From Anastatus disparis (lineage: Eukaryota; Arthropoda; Insecta; Hymenoptera; Eupelmidae), in assembly GCA_017163975.1 (NCBI GenBank), contig JAFFSR010000365.1, positions 1,302,001 through 1,366,000 of the forward strand: a stretch of DNA of 64,000 bases. Reading direction: 5' to 3'. Below are positions 31,800 to 42,759 of the stretch, piece by piece. Each line of letters starts with the position of its first letter. Position 1 is the first letter of the stretch. The notes under the pieces are model-generated. The model saw only the letters and a list, made by a program, of their open reading frames with translations. It was not told the origin of the DNA and did no database searches. The translations under genes and the position numbers were made by a program.

Positions 31800-33000
31800 T
31801 CCGTCTCTCCATCGCCGTCTCTATCTCCCTCTCGCCGTTGCTCGGTCTCCGTCATTCCGTCTCTCCATCTTCGTCACTCCGTCTTCGTATCTACGTCTCC
31901 CTGTCTTCGTCTTTCTGTCTCCGTCTTTCTGTCTTCGTCTCTTTGTCTGCGTTCTTCCGTCTTCGTCTCTTTGTCTCCGTTTTTCCGTCTTTGTCTTTTT
32001 GTCACCGATTTTTCAGCTTTGTCTTTTCGTTTCCGTTCCTCTGTCTTTTCGTCTCTCCATCTTTGTCTCTCCGTTTTCGTCTCTATGTCTCCATCTCTTA
32101 TCTCCGTCTCTCTATCTACGGCTCTCCGTCTCCCTCTCCATCTCCGTCTCCCTCTTCGTCTCTTCGTCTTTCTCTTTGTCTTTGTCTCTCCATCTCTCCG
32201 TCTCCCTCTCCATCTCCGTCTCTCTGTCTCCGTTTCTTCGTCTCTGTGTGTCTTCATATCTCTGTCTCCGTTTCTCCGTCTCTGTGTGTCTTCGTATCTC
32301 TGTCTTCGTCTCTCTGTCTCTGTCTTTCTGTCTCCGTCTATTCGTCTTCGTTCTACCCTCTTTGTATTTTTGTCCCCGTTTTTTCATCTTTGCCTTTTCG
32401 TTTCCGTTTTTCCGTCTTTGTCTCTCTGTCTCCGTCTCTATGTCTCCGTTCTCCGTATCCATCTCCCTCTCCGTTTTCGTCTATTCATTTCCGTTTCTCT
32501 GTCTCCGTTTCTCCGTCTCTCTGTCTTTGTCTCTCCGTCTCCGTCTCTATGTCTCCGTCTCTCCGTATCCATCTCCCTCTCCGTCTTCGTCTCTCCATCT
32601 CCGTCTCTCCATCTTCTTCTCCGTCTTCGTCTCTCCGTCTCTGTTTCTCTCTTTCTGTATATCTCCGTTTCTCTGTCTTCGTCTCTCTGTCTCCGTCTTT
32701 CTGTCTCCATCTTTTCGTCTCCGTTTTTCCGTCTTTGTCTCTTTGTCTCTGTTTTTTCGTTTTCTTCTATTTGTCTCTATTTCTGTCTTTGTCTCTTTGT
32801 TCCCGTCCCTGTCTCTTTGTCTATGTCTTCATCCCTCCGTCTACGTCTCTCTATTCTTCTTTCTTCCGTTTTTGTTTCTCCGTCTCCTCCTTTCCATCTC
32901 TTTGTCTGGGTTTGTTCGACTTTGTTTCTCTGTTCTGTGTCTCATTTTCCCGTCTCTGTCTTTTTGTCTGCGTGTCCGTCTCACTGTCTTCCTTTTTATG
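31800..33000. repeat. Pyrimidine-rich minisatellite (TCTCCGTC-type), 1.2 kb
   Basis: The plus strand is almost entirely C/T with G at regular places, built from degenerate units such as tctccgtctttctg and tctctgtcttcg. Open frames of up to 387 codons on the plus strand and 127 on the minus strand (Arg/Glu/Thr-rich) are pure consequences of the repeat. The strand asymmetry could favour triplex structures. Confidence 0.85.
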
Positions 33001-33203
33001 AAATCGTTCCATGACTCTGATGCCGCCCTCTGACTCTGTTTCTTCGCTTCTGTTCATACACACGAACGTCTACACATTGATGCTGATTTTTAAGTTGATA
33101 ATGATGATGGTGATGATCATGATATGTTCATTGCTTAATGGATTTCAAATTTCACGTTTTGTCCCAGATCTGTTTATAGGACTCATCAGTAAAGCTTTGT
33201 GAG

Positions 33204-33426
33204 AGAAGACAATCTAAATAAATAGCCATTATTATAGTTTATTATGATTTTTTTAAATTTTTAGATAAATATTTTCACTTCTTAACTTATATTCGTAATT
33301 AATTAGAAGCATTTCGAAAAGTTATCAACTAAAGCTTTTATTGAGGGCGCATCAAGGCTCGATTCTATAGCGATTATTTTTAATTACATTTTCTTGTATT
33401 TTTTGATTTATTCAGATTGTCTTCTT
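33204..33426. repeat. Short element with terminal inverted repeat
   Basis: agaagacaatctaaataaat at 33204 is matched in inverted orientation by atttattcagattgtcttct ending at 33426, with about two mismatches. It is about 223 bp, AT-rich and non-coding. It could be a small MITE; no target duplication was identified. Confidence 0.45.
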
Positions 33427-33519
33427 TATTGTAACAGATCCTGCTTTAAAAGTTACTTTTGATAATAATTTTAGTTCTTTTTTGCTTAGTACTAATATTA
33501 ATATTCGCGTTCCTTTAAT

Positions 33520-34046
33520 TACCCAGCGCTCACAATAGCAGTTGTGTTATTTTTATTATACAACGTTCACAATGAAAGTTGCGTTTTATCAATAACACCG
33601 TGCTCACATTGACGGTTGAGTTCCTTTAACTACACAGCGTTTATAATAGCAACCGTAAATACTTAATTACATAGCGATTTCAATGGCAGCCGTGAATTTT
33701 GAACCACACAGCGCTCAAAATGGCAGCCGCGAATTTGTAACTACACAGCGCTCAAAATAGCAACTTCGAATTCTTAATTACACAGCGCTTACAATAGCAG
33801 CCGCGTTTTTTTAACCACACAGTGCTCAAAATAACAGCCACGAATTTGTAACTACACTGCGCTCAAAATAGCAACTTCGAATTCTTAATTACACCGCGCT
33901 TACATTAACAGCCACCGCGAATTTGTTATCACAGAGCGCTTACAATAGTTGTTATATTTTTTAACTATACAGCATTTACAATAGCAGCCATGTTTTTTTT
34001 TAAATACACAGCATTTAAAAAAGCAATCATGCTTTTTAATGGCACA
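33520..34046. repeat. 37-bp tandem repeat array
   Basis: Units such as gcgctcaaaatagcaacttc plus gaattcttaattacaca recur at 33711, 33748, 33785, 33822, 33859 and 33896, exactly 37 bp apart, with looser copies outward. The array resumes at 42615-42655 on the other side of the CsRn1-type gypsy, so that element is inserted in it. Confidence 0.88.
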
Positions 34047-34050
34047 AAAC

Positions 34051-34354
34051 TGTTAGCCTCTACGCCTTGTAGAAGCTACGCTGTCGAGTTGATATTTGAG
34101 AAAGGAACAGGTTGATGGTAGGTGCTCGAAAGAAAGGAGAGATTTCCTTTATTATAATAGAATGTGCGTTTATTACCTGAGGATGACAGGCTACTTATCT
34201 TACAAGAAGTCAAGAACGCTCTGATGACTCTCTCCGCTCTCGCGTAACACATAGCTTACGCTCTTAGTCGCTTGCTTGCGCACCGTAGGTTGTGCGTGAC
34301 ACTTACATGCCTACCTACTCATACACACACACTCTCTATGCCTGTGTACCCACA
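34051..34354 (-). repeat. 3' LTR of CsRn1-type element
   Basis: It starts TGTTAGCCTC and ends ...tgtaccca-ca on the plus strand, being collinear with 42307-42610. On the minus strand the adjacent GGGGGGAGTAC (34355-34367) is the polypurine tract. Confidence 0.93.
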
Positions 34355-34367
34355 GTACTCCCCCCTA
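34355..34367 (-). promoter_or_regulatory. Polypurine tract of CsRn1-type element
   Basis: The minus strand reads TAGGGGGGAGTAC immediately before the TG of the 3' LTR. Confidence 0.75.
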
Positions 34368-35128
34368 AATAACCATCCGTGGTTATTTACATAAAAAATA
34401 TATAAATATTTTTACATAATCAGTGGGTACTTATTTACATATAACCTCTTTTTACATACTTGCTACTTTTACAATTTCACATTACATAATTACTCACGCA
34501 ATTACTCTTTTAGATGCATTTATCTTATACGATTACTCTCGCTCGTGCAATTTTACATTGTATGCACTTATGCATTTATTTTCATACATGCTTAGATTCA
34601 ATGCACACATAATCCAAATTATTACCTTTTTACACTTATAAGCTAAATTATTTACATTTTTACACTTTTACTACATATTTACATTTTTATGCCTTTAAAG
34701 GCTTCTATATACAACGCTTAAAAGTCTATTCTCGTTGTAGGTTCTTGTGTCAATCCGTAGTCCGCTTCCTTTGGTGGGATCATGCATCTCATTGATTTTA
34801 TATAATAGGCCTCTGGCCAATTCTTCTAAGAAAAACATCTTGGTTAGGCTGACGGAACTCTTTAGCGATACAAATATCAGAGGAGAGCCCAATCAGCTTC
34901 ACCTATATATGAAAAAAGATATGCATTCATTATTAATATAACGCATTACAATATTGCCTAAAATTAATCACATTTCTCTTTAAAGTGAGACACTGTTGTA
35001 CAAAATCTAACTTTCTTAATACCCTTCTCATTCTTTTTACAATTATTTTTTTTATTTAACATTATGCTATCTATTTTTCTACGCCTCAAAATGTTGGGTA
35101 TAAACCTCTCTCTCTTTTTACTATTTCC
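34368..35128 (-). other. Region between integrase stop and 3' LTR
   Basis: It is AT-rich; frames of 60-72 codons occur on both strands but none has a recognisable motif. A minus-strand frame at 34695-34892 starts MGSPLIFVSLKSS and could be a decayed leftover of the element, without further support. Confidence 0.5.
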
Positions 35129-37693
35129 CTAATCTTTTTCGCTACCTATCGTTTCGTGCTCTACCCTGTTACCAGTTTCTATTTCTTTGTCATTTGTTAC
35201 GTTACCTGTTTCATTACACGTATCCGTAATGTCTACTTGCTCATTATTGAGCTCGTCGAATTCGCTATTATCCGCCTCGTTACGGTTATATTCTGGTACC
35301 TCCTGTGTCGGGTTACCTTCGTCCAATGCTTCATATTCCTCACCACTTGCGGGTGGAACTTTGTCATGAATCTGAGCTTCCGTTACTATGACGTTTTCTT
35401 CCTCTATTCTATTATTATTCTCGCTCAGTTCTCCGTTGCTACTATTCGTTTGGCTACTACTCTGAGGTGCCACTCCCCTGCCTACTTCGCTTTCTTGTGG
35501 CTCAGGTTCATTAGCTAGAAAATAGGCTGGTTTCAACCTTTCTACGTTCACCGTTACGTCTTTATCTCCTTTTCTTATGACGTAATTATGGCCATTTTCA
35601 TGCCTAGAGATGACCTTATATGGCCCTGAATACGGTTGCACAAAAGGTGGCTTAACTGCTTTTATCTTTTCTAACACATGAGTACAGTTTGCCAAATCCT
35701 TAAATACAAATGTTTTCCCTGAGTGGTTATGTACCACAGGTACGGGTTTGACCTGCCTCATGTACTCTCTAAACTCTGCCAAAAATAAATCTTGTTCTCT
35801 AGCATCTGTCTCTCTGAACTCGCACATGTCACCTGGTATGGTGAGCGTTGTTCCGTAAAGAAATTCCGCTGGGCTGGCCTCCTTGTCTTTTCTTAAACGC
35901 GTTCTTAACCCTAATAAAACAGTCGAGAGGGTTCTAGTCCAATCCCAACCTTCCATATGGCACATCAATGCTGCCTTAAGATCACGGTGCCATCGCTCAA
36001 TCATGCCGTTCGCGGCTGTATGGTATGCCGTAGTACGTATTCTCTTACATCCTATCAGCTGCAATAGTGCCTGAAACATGCCGGACTCAAACTGTCTGCC
36101 TTGATCTGTAGTGATGATGACAGGTGCACCAAAACGAGACACCCACGTGTCATAAAAAGCGCGTGCGACAGAAGGAGCCGATGCATCGTATACGGGCACC
36201 GCCTCCGGCCACCTAGTATACCTGTCTATCATGGTCACAAGATATCTGTAACCTTCGCTAGGCGGCAACGGACCAACTAAGTCGGCATGCACGTGGGCGA
36301 ACCGTCCATCTGGTTCGCTAAACTTCATAGGTAAAAACTTGTTTTCCCTAGTAACTTTCGATCGTTGGCACTCCATGCATGCTCTGCACCAAGATGTTAT
36401 CTGTTTGTTCATATTTGGCCATACGTACTGTTTTCTTATCATCTTACTAGTTGACCTAGCAGATGGATGTGCTTTGCTGTGGAAGAGTTCAAAGATGACT
36501 GCTCTCAGCGCCTCCGGTATATACGGCTTGAGGGAGTCTTGTGCTATTTCGCAATAAAATGGCGTATTTTCTACACCATATTGCAATTTTACCAGCTTAA
36601 GTTGATGCTGCGGATTACTTATTATGTCCTGCAGCTGTTGATCTTCCCTTTGTTGTCTAGCTATCTCATCTAGTGAGAATATTGTCGGAAATCGGAAGTC
36701 ATCAACTCTCGATAGTGCATTAGCCACCACGTTATTCTCTCCTGGTAAATAGCAGATTTTCACGTTATATTCTGCAATATACGTCAACTTCCTTGCTTGC
36801 AGTGCTGTGCAGCTATCTAAGCTTTTACCTAGCGCATGCACCAATGGTTTATGGTCTGTGCATACCGTAAACTCTCTACCTTCCAAGTAGTAACCAAAAT
36901 ATTTGATAGCCTCGTAAATAGCCATCAATTCACGATCGTACGTGCAGTAATTCGATTGTGCGGTGGTAAATTTTTTTGAAAAGAAAGCCAGTGGCTTCCA
37001 CTCATTTCCTATTCTCTGTTCTAACGCTGCGCCCATCGCGAAATTCGACGCATCCGTAACTAACCTAATCTCCGCATTCTTAGCCGGAAATGCAAGATAC
37101 GCAATATTCACTAATTCTTCTTTTATTGTCTTGAATGCTCGTTCTGCTTCTTCGGTCCATTCCATGGGTCTTTCATCCTTCTTCTTAATATCCTTTATCA
37201 TGGCTACTAGATGTCTCTGTACCTCCGCGGCTCTTGGTATGCTTTTTCTATAAAAGTTTACCATTCCCAGAAATCGACGCATCTCGTCTTTTGTCTGGGG
37301 CTTCTTAAAGGCTTGTATCGCCTCGACCTTAGATGGATCCGGTTCGAAACCATTTCCGTCGATGAGATGGCCCAAGAAGATAAGTTTATCGACTCCAAAC
37401 TGAGATTTATCTATGTTCAGTTTGAGGTAAAACTTCTCCAACCTCTCTAGGACGACTCTAAGATGTTCTTGGTGTTCCTCGTCTGATGAAGATGCAACCA
37501 AGATATCATCAACGAATGCGAACACAAAGTCCAGGTCGCCCACGGCCTGGTTTATGTATCGCTGAAATGTCTGCGCAGCATTTCGAAATCCGAATGTCAT
37601 CACTAGGAACTCATAAAGTCCAAATGGAGTCGTCACCGCTGTCTTTGGTACATCCTCTGGGAATATAGGAATCTGCAGGAATGCTCTTTCCAA
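35129..37693 (-). pseudogene. CsRn1-type pol: RT, RNase H and integrase (854 codons open)
   Basis: The open part begins inside RT ([10 protein letters not shown]) and runs uninterrupted. RT catalytic motif AFVDDIL is at residues 59-65. RNase H has [13 protein letters not shown] near 212-224 and [11 protein letters not shown] near 278. The integrase zinc domain (HSKAH, then CRACMEC) spans 405-442, and the catalytic triad is D471 (HADLVG), D530 (TTDQG) and E566 (NGMIERW), giving the expected D-x35-E. A GPY-like module with KPAYF follows, then an acidic C-terminal tail of about 120 residues. All key residues are present, but RT's N-terminal part lies upstream in other frames, so the gene is broken there. 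Integrase would insert the cDNA; RT and RNase H would make it. Confidence 0.92.
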
Positions 37694-38474
37694 ATCGAGT
37701 GCGGAAAAAATAGTTTTTTCTTCTAAATTATATGCGAAGTCCTAGAGATTGGGAATTGGGTACTTATCTGGCACCGTGACTGTGTTCAACTTTCTATAGT
37801 CGCTACAGATCCTCTACTCACCATTTTTCTTGGGGACCATATGGATAGGTGTAGCCCAAGGGCTTTTTGAAGATTGGCAAATGCCTTCATGCACCACTTC
37901 TTAAACTCCTGCTTTGCTGCCTGCAGCTTATCAGGTGCCAATCTGCGCGGTCTCTGCGCTACTGGCGGTCCCACTGTGGTGATGTGGTGGTACACATCTA
38001 TTTTTCTTTTAATTTTTGGCTTTATAAGCCCAAGCACCGATGGAAATTCTTTTATTATATGTGCGTACCTATTCCTCGAGTCTATTAACGACACTTGCAC
38101 ATACGTTACTTTCCGTGCCTGCGACTGACTCACCCGTTTTTGCATCCACGAGCTCCCGTCGGGTCAGATCTGGGAGTAAATAGTAGTGCTGAATGACGTC
38201 GCCACCTAGTATCGCATATGGTACGTCTGCTACAATAAACGTCCATTTGATCTTATTCTTAAACCCGAAGTCTAATTCCTTATATATTACGCCATATGTG
38301 TTTATTTGCGTATTATTTGCTGCGTATAATTTAACGCGCGTTGATTTCTCTTACTATTCTTTCCTTTCGGAACTAATGATACTTCCGCACCCGTATCTAC
38401 CAAAAAGGTTTCGTTTACTAATTTATCTATGACGTGGAGGCGTATTCCTTCCGTGTCCGACGAGGTTGCCCCCT
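37694..38474 (-). pseudogene. CsRn1-type protease and N-terminal RT, frameshifted
   Basis: The minus strand near 38370-38410 encodes FLVDTGAEVSLVP, a retropepsin active site. RT entry is recognisable in the frame 37786-38145 (FPSVLGLIKPKIK, VAQRPRRLAPDKL). After about 37890 the similarity switches frame (the WRICSDY-type block and the DLER segment are in other frames), and stops lie near 37740. At least three frameshifts or stops separate gag from the long RT-integrase frame. The element therefore cannot currently make a full polyprotein. Confidence 0.8.
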
Positions 38475-39809
38475 CTACCTGTCGGTTCGAGAGTTTAAAT
38501 GTTCTCTATCTCTACTATTACTTCGCGTTTGGTTCTTTTCTCTTCCAACGCTATTGCTTCTTGCTACTCCGTGGTTGGGTGATTTAGACCCTTGACTTTT
38601 TCTATCAATGGACTCCTGCCTCTTCTCGTAATTAATCCAATCACAGGGCTCTAAACATCTATACGCGTTTTTTCCGCATTTCGCATGGTATACGCAATAA
38701 CGTTTACTGTTATTTCGATTGTTGGTTCGCGAGCGTCCTCCACCTCTAAACTCGTTCCCTACTTTACCGAGCGTCTTTTTGATAACTGCTTTGATATGAG
38801 CTTTAATACCTACATTATCCGTGTACGGTCTATCATTTTCTTTTTTACCATGATTTACTATGCTAACCATTTTACCGACCTCTTCTTCACATTTATTCTT
38901 ATATATTTCGTCCGCGTTTTTTACCACGATTCCTTCGTTCCTTAAATTTATTTCTCCCACCAGGTGCGATTTAATGCTGGGTGGAAGATTATATTTCCAT
39001 ACCCTTAAGATAACTTCGCGTTCTATTATACCGTCTGCCACGTCGAGCAATTCTCTTAAATATTCCGATGGCTTTTCTCCGTGCGCCCGACATTTTCTGA
39101 ATAATTTATCTAACCTTTCATCTTGTGACTGTCCATAAGTCTCTATGAGGTATTTCTTCAACCCGTTATATCTATTTCCCGGCTTTGATGTTTTTACTAA
39201 ATTCGATGTTTCGCGAATTACGTCACTATCTAAATTATTTATAAGTAATACGAACGCTACGCTCTCGTCCGTAACATTTTGCATTTTAGCCTGGGCTTCA
39301 AATAAGTCAAACCACGTTTCCGGATTATGCTTCAGGAAGGGAAAATTAATTTGACGGTTTTGCATGAGGTTACTGGGTACTACTATGTTAGCGCGTTGTC
39401 CACCTAACCTAAAATTATTTTGCGCGTCGTCAATATTCTCTTTATTTGCGTGCGTCGGTATTTGCTCATTGTTATGCACATCGTGTGCTTCTAACCTTTC
39501 TCCCGATTTATTTCGGTCTAACTCGAGCATTTCTATTCTTTTTATTAAAATTCCCATATTCGTAACATAATCTTTCTTCATTTCTAATAACTGTTTTTTA
39601 TAATAATCTTCTACTTTCTTCGTACCGCTCGCTCCTAGTATACTACTACTATTCATTGTCTCTTGATCCGCAAGAGCTCTGTTATTATCTACCTGATTCT
39701 TAAACGCGTCTCGTTCTTTATTATTAGGCGTGCTATTATATACACCAGCTACGGCGTCGTCAGTTCCGCCATTAAACATTACGTTCTGTAGCGTATTCTC
39801 GGTAGCCAT
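38475..39809 (-). CDS. gag of CsRn1-type retrotransposon (444 aa)
   Basis: The start is the ATG at 39807-39809 (MATENTLQNV...); the upstream codons to 39833 lack an ATG. The N-terminus is polar, a coiled-coil-like stretch (DYYKKQLLEMKKDYV) follows, and then a capsid-like core with INFPFLKHNPETWFDLFEAQ (a Gag/retrotrans-type signature) and GLKKYLIETYGQSQDERLDKL. The C-terminal finger is CVYHAKCGKNAYRCLEPC, i.e. C-x2-H then C and C, the CHCC arrangement known from CsRn1-clade elements in place of CCHC. An Arg/Ser-rich basic tail ends the protein. It is open over its full length. It would build the particle and package RNA. Confidence 0.9.
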   Translation of the reverse strand: MATENTLQNVMFNGGTDDAVAGVYNSTPNNKERDAFKNQVDNNRALADQETMNSSSILGASGTKKVEDYYKKQLLEMKKDYVTNMGILIKRIEMLELDRNKSGERLEAHDVHNNEQIPTHANKENIDDAQNNFRLGGQRANIVVPSNLMQNRQINFPFLKHNPETWFDLFEAQAKMQNVTDESVAFVLLINNLDSDVIRETSNLVKTSKPGNRYNGLKKYLIETYGQSQDERLDKLFRKCRAHGEKPSEYLRELLDVADGIIEREVILRVWKYNLPPSIKSHLVGEINLRNEGIVVKNADEIYKNKCEEEVGKMVSIVNHGKKENDRPYTDNVGIKAHIKAVIKKTLGKVGNEFRGGGRSRTNNRNNSKRYCVYHAKCGKNAYRCLEPCDWINYEKRQESIDRKSQGSKSPNHGVARSNSVGREKNQTRSNSRDREHLNSRTDR

Positions 39810-40587
39810 TTTGTGATTCGGGGTTTTATACAATACAAAACAATCCTCGCTATAAATTTTAACCGACCTTGATCGATATTACTCAGTCTTACGTTGACTT
39901 GATTCAATAAATACCACACGCAATGAATAAATAATTAAATTATTGAGACATTAAAATAAATGAATAAATAGCTTACACGAACGATCAAATAAATGTTCAC
40001 GATAATACAAACATTTGAAATAAATAAATAAATAAACAAACAATACACGTTACACGACCGTTAAAATAAATAATCACGAAACACAATGTTTAAATACGTA
40101 AATAAACAATTGCTTAAAATTATTGACCAAGGTTGATTGCGATAGGTGTAAAAGACCTACGCAAAATACAACACCAATAAAATCACAGAAAACTATTTAC
40201 AATTTTAAAATCGTCGTTAATTCGTCCCGTGTGCGCGGGCAATACAATTCTTATTTACCTTTCGCGTCTTACCGGCATGCACGACCTCCGCATGGCCCCT
40301 TGAGAATACCTAAGAGCTACACAAATGTAAGGGTTAGAATGTATCTCTCAAGGTCATACATCGGCCCATAACATGCCAGGAATCATACTTTTAACTATTT
40401 GTTCGTTAACTTACGAGAATTTTTGTCCCCCACGCGTACACGCGACTCACCCACGAATCACCTCTATCTAATCTTAAAATAACCGTCGCGTCTCGACTTT
40501 TCTACGCGTTTCTCGCTAACCGCTTTACTTTACCCGCACAACCGAATCACTTTTTTCCTTTTGCACCTTTATTTTCTTCTTACTCTT
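39810..40587 (-). other. Leader of CsRn1-type element, proximal part
   Basis: Non-coding sequence lies between gag and the inserted Penelope-like fragment. An aaataaataa-rich stretch (39900-40080) is followed by GC-richer sequence (40120-40560). No gene is seen. Confidence 0.6.
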
Positions 40588-40648
40588 GGATAGAGAAAAT
40601 ACTGGCAATACTGTCCACAACAATATCCTTTATTCAAATAAAATTAAC

Positions 40649-40685
40649 GACGTTTCGACTACAATTTTGTAATCCTTTTCAAGCT
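40649..40685 (-). ncRNA. Hammerhead-like motif, left (inverted) arm
   Basis: This is the reverse-complement copy of the motif at 41366-41403; see there. Confidence 0.4.
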
Positions 40686-40871
40686 TACTAGAAAAAATAT
40701 AATGAAATTTACACTTACAATATATCAAACCATTCACAAAAAAACAGACTAAAAATAATAAGAATAAAGTTCACTCACAAATTACTTATCATGAAGCGTC
40801 TATCTTGTTAAATACATTGAAAAACAATTAGTCAAAATAATTATATATCTGAATATATATCTGACTGTAAA

Positions 40872-41093
40872 TACAAGAGAGATAAATCTGCGTTAATAAA
40901 ACATATGAATCAGACTGGACATAATTTTTGTTTGAGTTTGAATAAAGTAAAAATTCTAGATAGTGAATGTTCTTATTACAGGCGGTTATTGTCAGAAATG
41001 ATTTTTATATGTAAATTTAATAATGTTAATTTGGTACAAGATACTGAGAACTTAAAGTCTGTATTTTCAAGATATGTACAAAAATTATTATAA
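40872..41093 (+). pseudogene. Penelope-like endonuclease C-terminal fragment
   Basis: The frame reads KSALIKHM...TGHNF, then KVKILDSECSYYRRLLSEMI and ...VNLVQDTENL, ending at the stop 41091-41093. This H...H-F...I-L-D-x-E...Y-x-x-R-L...E pattern is the conserved tail of the GIY-YIG endonuclease of Penelope-like retroelements. The RT and the GIY-YIG core itself are missing. In the intact family the endonuclease nicks target DNA. Confidence 0.8.
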
Positions 41094-41365
41094 GTTAAGG
41101 TTTCTACATAGGTTGCATGTTTCGTGTGTATAATATGAAGTTTTATGATGTATCGTTTCAGTCGTCGTTCACTTATCATGACTAGTTAATCAATTGTTTG
41201 TATATATAATTATTTTGACTAATTGTTTTTCAATGTATTTAACAAGATAGACGCTTCATGATAAGTAATTTGTGAGTGAACTTTATTCTTATTATTTTTA
41301 GTCTGTTTTTTTGTGAATGGTTTGATATATTGTAAGTGTAAATTTCATTATATTTTTTCTAGTAA

Positions 41366-41403
41366 GCTTGAAAAGGATTACAAAATTGTAGTCGAAACGT
41401 CGT
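41366..41403 (+). ncRNA. Hammerhead-ribozyme-like motif in Penelope pLTR
   Basis: The segment has cttgaaaagg, then a stem gattaca/tgtagtc, then cgaaacgtcg. Penelope-like elements are known to carry minimal hammerhead ribozymes in their LTR-like ends; the GAAAC-GTC part and the stem II equivalent fit, while the CUGANGA core is degenerate here (CUUGAAAAG). Self-cleavage is uncertain. Confidence 0.5.
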
Positions 41404-41462
41404 TAATTTTATTTGAATAAAGGATATTGTTGTTGACAGTATTGCCAGTATTTTCTCTATCC

Positions 41463-41958
41463 AATTGTATATCATTCACTGTCAGTCGAATCAACATTAC
41501 ATTCTTCTTACTCTGTTTTTTTCTTCGCTATTAACAGTTTTACCCTTTTCTAAATTTTTTTTTTTTGTACTTATATTCGCGTCTTTGCACAGATATTCTT
41601 ATTTCTTATTTCTTTACGTATAACTTCCCCCTTTCTTTTCTATGAAGGAAGAGAGAGAGAGAGAGATTTCCTATACTCCCCCCAGTCTGCACGTTCTATC
41701 TCTTATTACAAAAAAGGAAAAAGAAAAATTTATAAAAGGCATATGACTGCCGGCAACCGACGCAGCTACGACTCGTGGACAAAGAGACGAACAAATTCGA
41801 TGGTTTGCACCACGCGCCGAGTCTACACCGGCACCAACCGTCCCCTTAAGAACATTAAAACCATTAAAAGAAAAAAAAAAGATATCCACTATTCTCTCTC
41901 CCACGTGCAGCTGGAGAAAGCCAGTCTCTCACTTACTGTGCTATATCTACTCTGTTAG

Positions 41959-41997
<39 letters not shown>

Positions 41998-42288
41998 TTC
42001 CGAGCGAACAATTACTTTACTTCATGTTAGTACTATATGTGTAGAGAAAAAAAATAATCTCTGCTATAATTTTCAAGATAAATTTTTGTTAGTTATAATT
42101 CAATATATGTTATAAAATTTTTGTTTTTACTTTAAGATAAGTATTTACAACGCGCTCGCGAAATTCTAATTCTAACCTTTAAAATGTATTTCCGGCGAGA
42201 CGATAGCAACCTTTGTTCGGACCCTTGCTGGTCAACGACTTTTGCTCAGGCGTCCTGCTAGCTGCTGCGTTGTCCTGTCTCCCCTGAC
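41463..42288 (-). other. Leader of CsRn1-type element, distal part
   Basis: Non-coding sequence with a gagagaga run (41648-41667), a second polypyrimidine block (tactcccccca near 41672) and a (TA)n run (41964-41994). A 71-codon plus-strand frame at 41743 has no recognisable content. Confidence 0.6.
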
Positions 42289-42306
42289 GGTTGTCGGGGT
42301 CACCAA
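42289..42306 (-). promoter_or_regulatory. Primer-binding site, tRNA-Trp type
   Basis: Next to the 5' LTR the minus strand reads TTGGTGACCCCGACAACC. TGGTGACCCCGAC is complementary to the 3' end of tRNA-Trp, the primer used by CsRn1-clade elements. Confidence 0.8.
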
Positions 42307-42610
42307 TGTTAGCCTCTACGCCTTGTAGAAGCTACGCTGTCGAGTTGATATTCGAGAAAGGAACAGGTTGATGGTAGGTGCTCGAAAGAAAGAAGAGATT
42401 TCCTTTATTATAATAGAATGTGCGTTTATTACCTGAGGATGGCAGGCTACTTATCTTACAAGAAGTCAAGAACGCTCTGATGACTCTTTCCGCTCTCGCG
42501 TAACACATAGCTTACGATTTTAGTCGCTTGCTTGCGCACCGTAGGTTGCGCGTGACACTTACATGCCTACTTACTCATACACACACACTCTCTATGCCTG
42601 TGTACCCACA
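42307..42610 (-). repeat. 5' LTR of CsRn1-type element
   Basis: 304 bp, TGTTAG to cccaca, followed by the AAAC target duplicate and the resumed 37-bp repeat. Confidence 0.93.
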
Positions 42611-42759
42611 AAACTAACAATAACAGCCGTTTTTTGAAACACACAGCGCTAAACTCTACTTTACAATTTTTAATTAATTATATTTAATGTTATATTAGAG
42701 TTTCAAATATGTTTGATTATATTTTTTTATTCGTTATATTCAATTTTTGTATTGCGATT

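Larger units (their letters stand above)
40588..41462 (+). mobile_element. Penelope-like element fragment with inverted LTR arms
   Basis: Arms of about 260 bp (40588-40850 and 41205-41462) are near-perfect inverted copies. Between them the plus strand encodes a C-terminal piece of a GIY-YIG endonuclease (see 40872-41093). Inverted or partial pLTR arrangement with 5' truncation is a known habit of Penelope-like elements. Direct repeats TTCTTCTTACTCT at 40574-40586 and 41502-41514 suggest that the insert extends to about 41501. It lies in the leader of the CsRn1-type gypsy, so it is younger than that insertion. Confidence 0.8.
34051..42610 (-). mobile_element. Full-length CsRn1-type Ty3/gypsy retrotransposon, 8.56 kb
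   Basis: 304-bp LTRs at both ends differ at roughly 8-10 positions. A 4-bp target duplication AAAC (34047-34050 and 42611-42614) is present. On the minus strand the order is 5' LTR, tRNA-Trp-like PBS, leader, gag, protease, RT, RNase H, integrase, polypurine tract, 3' LTR. The CHCC-type gag finger and a tRNA-Trp primer are hallmarks of the CsRn1 clade. The protease/RT junction is frameshifted, and a Penelope-like fragment sits in the leader. It is inserted in the 37-bp repeat. Confidence 0.92.

Noticed and set aside
31838..33033. Ser/Leu/Arg-rich frames of up to 387 codons and Arg/Glu/Thr-rich frames on the other strand
   Set aside because: They are products of the pyrimidine minisatellite; three overlapping plus-strand frames are all open, which is typical of a repeat.
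33520..34046. A CRISPR-like array
   Set aside because: The 37-bp units are contiguous with no spacers, degenerate, and the context is eukaryotic.
35156..39570. Numerous plus-strand frames of 60-120 codons
   Set aside because: They are antisense shadows of the CsRn1-type gag and pol on the minus strand.
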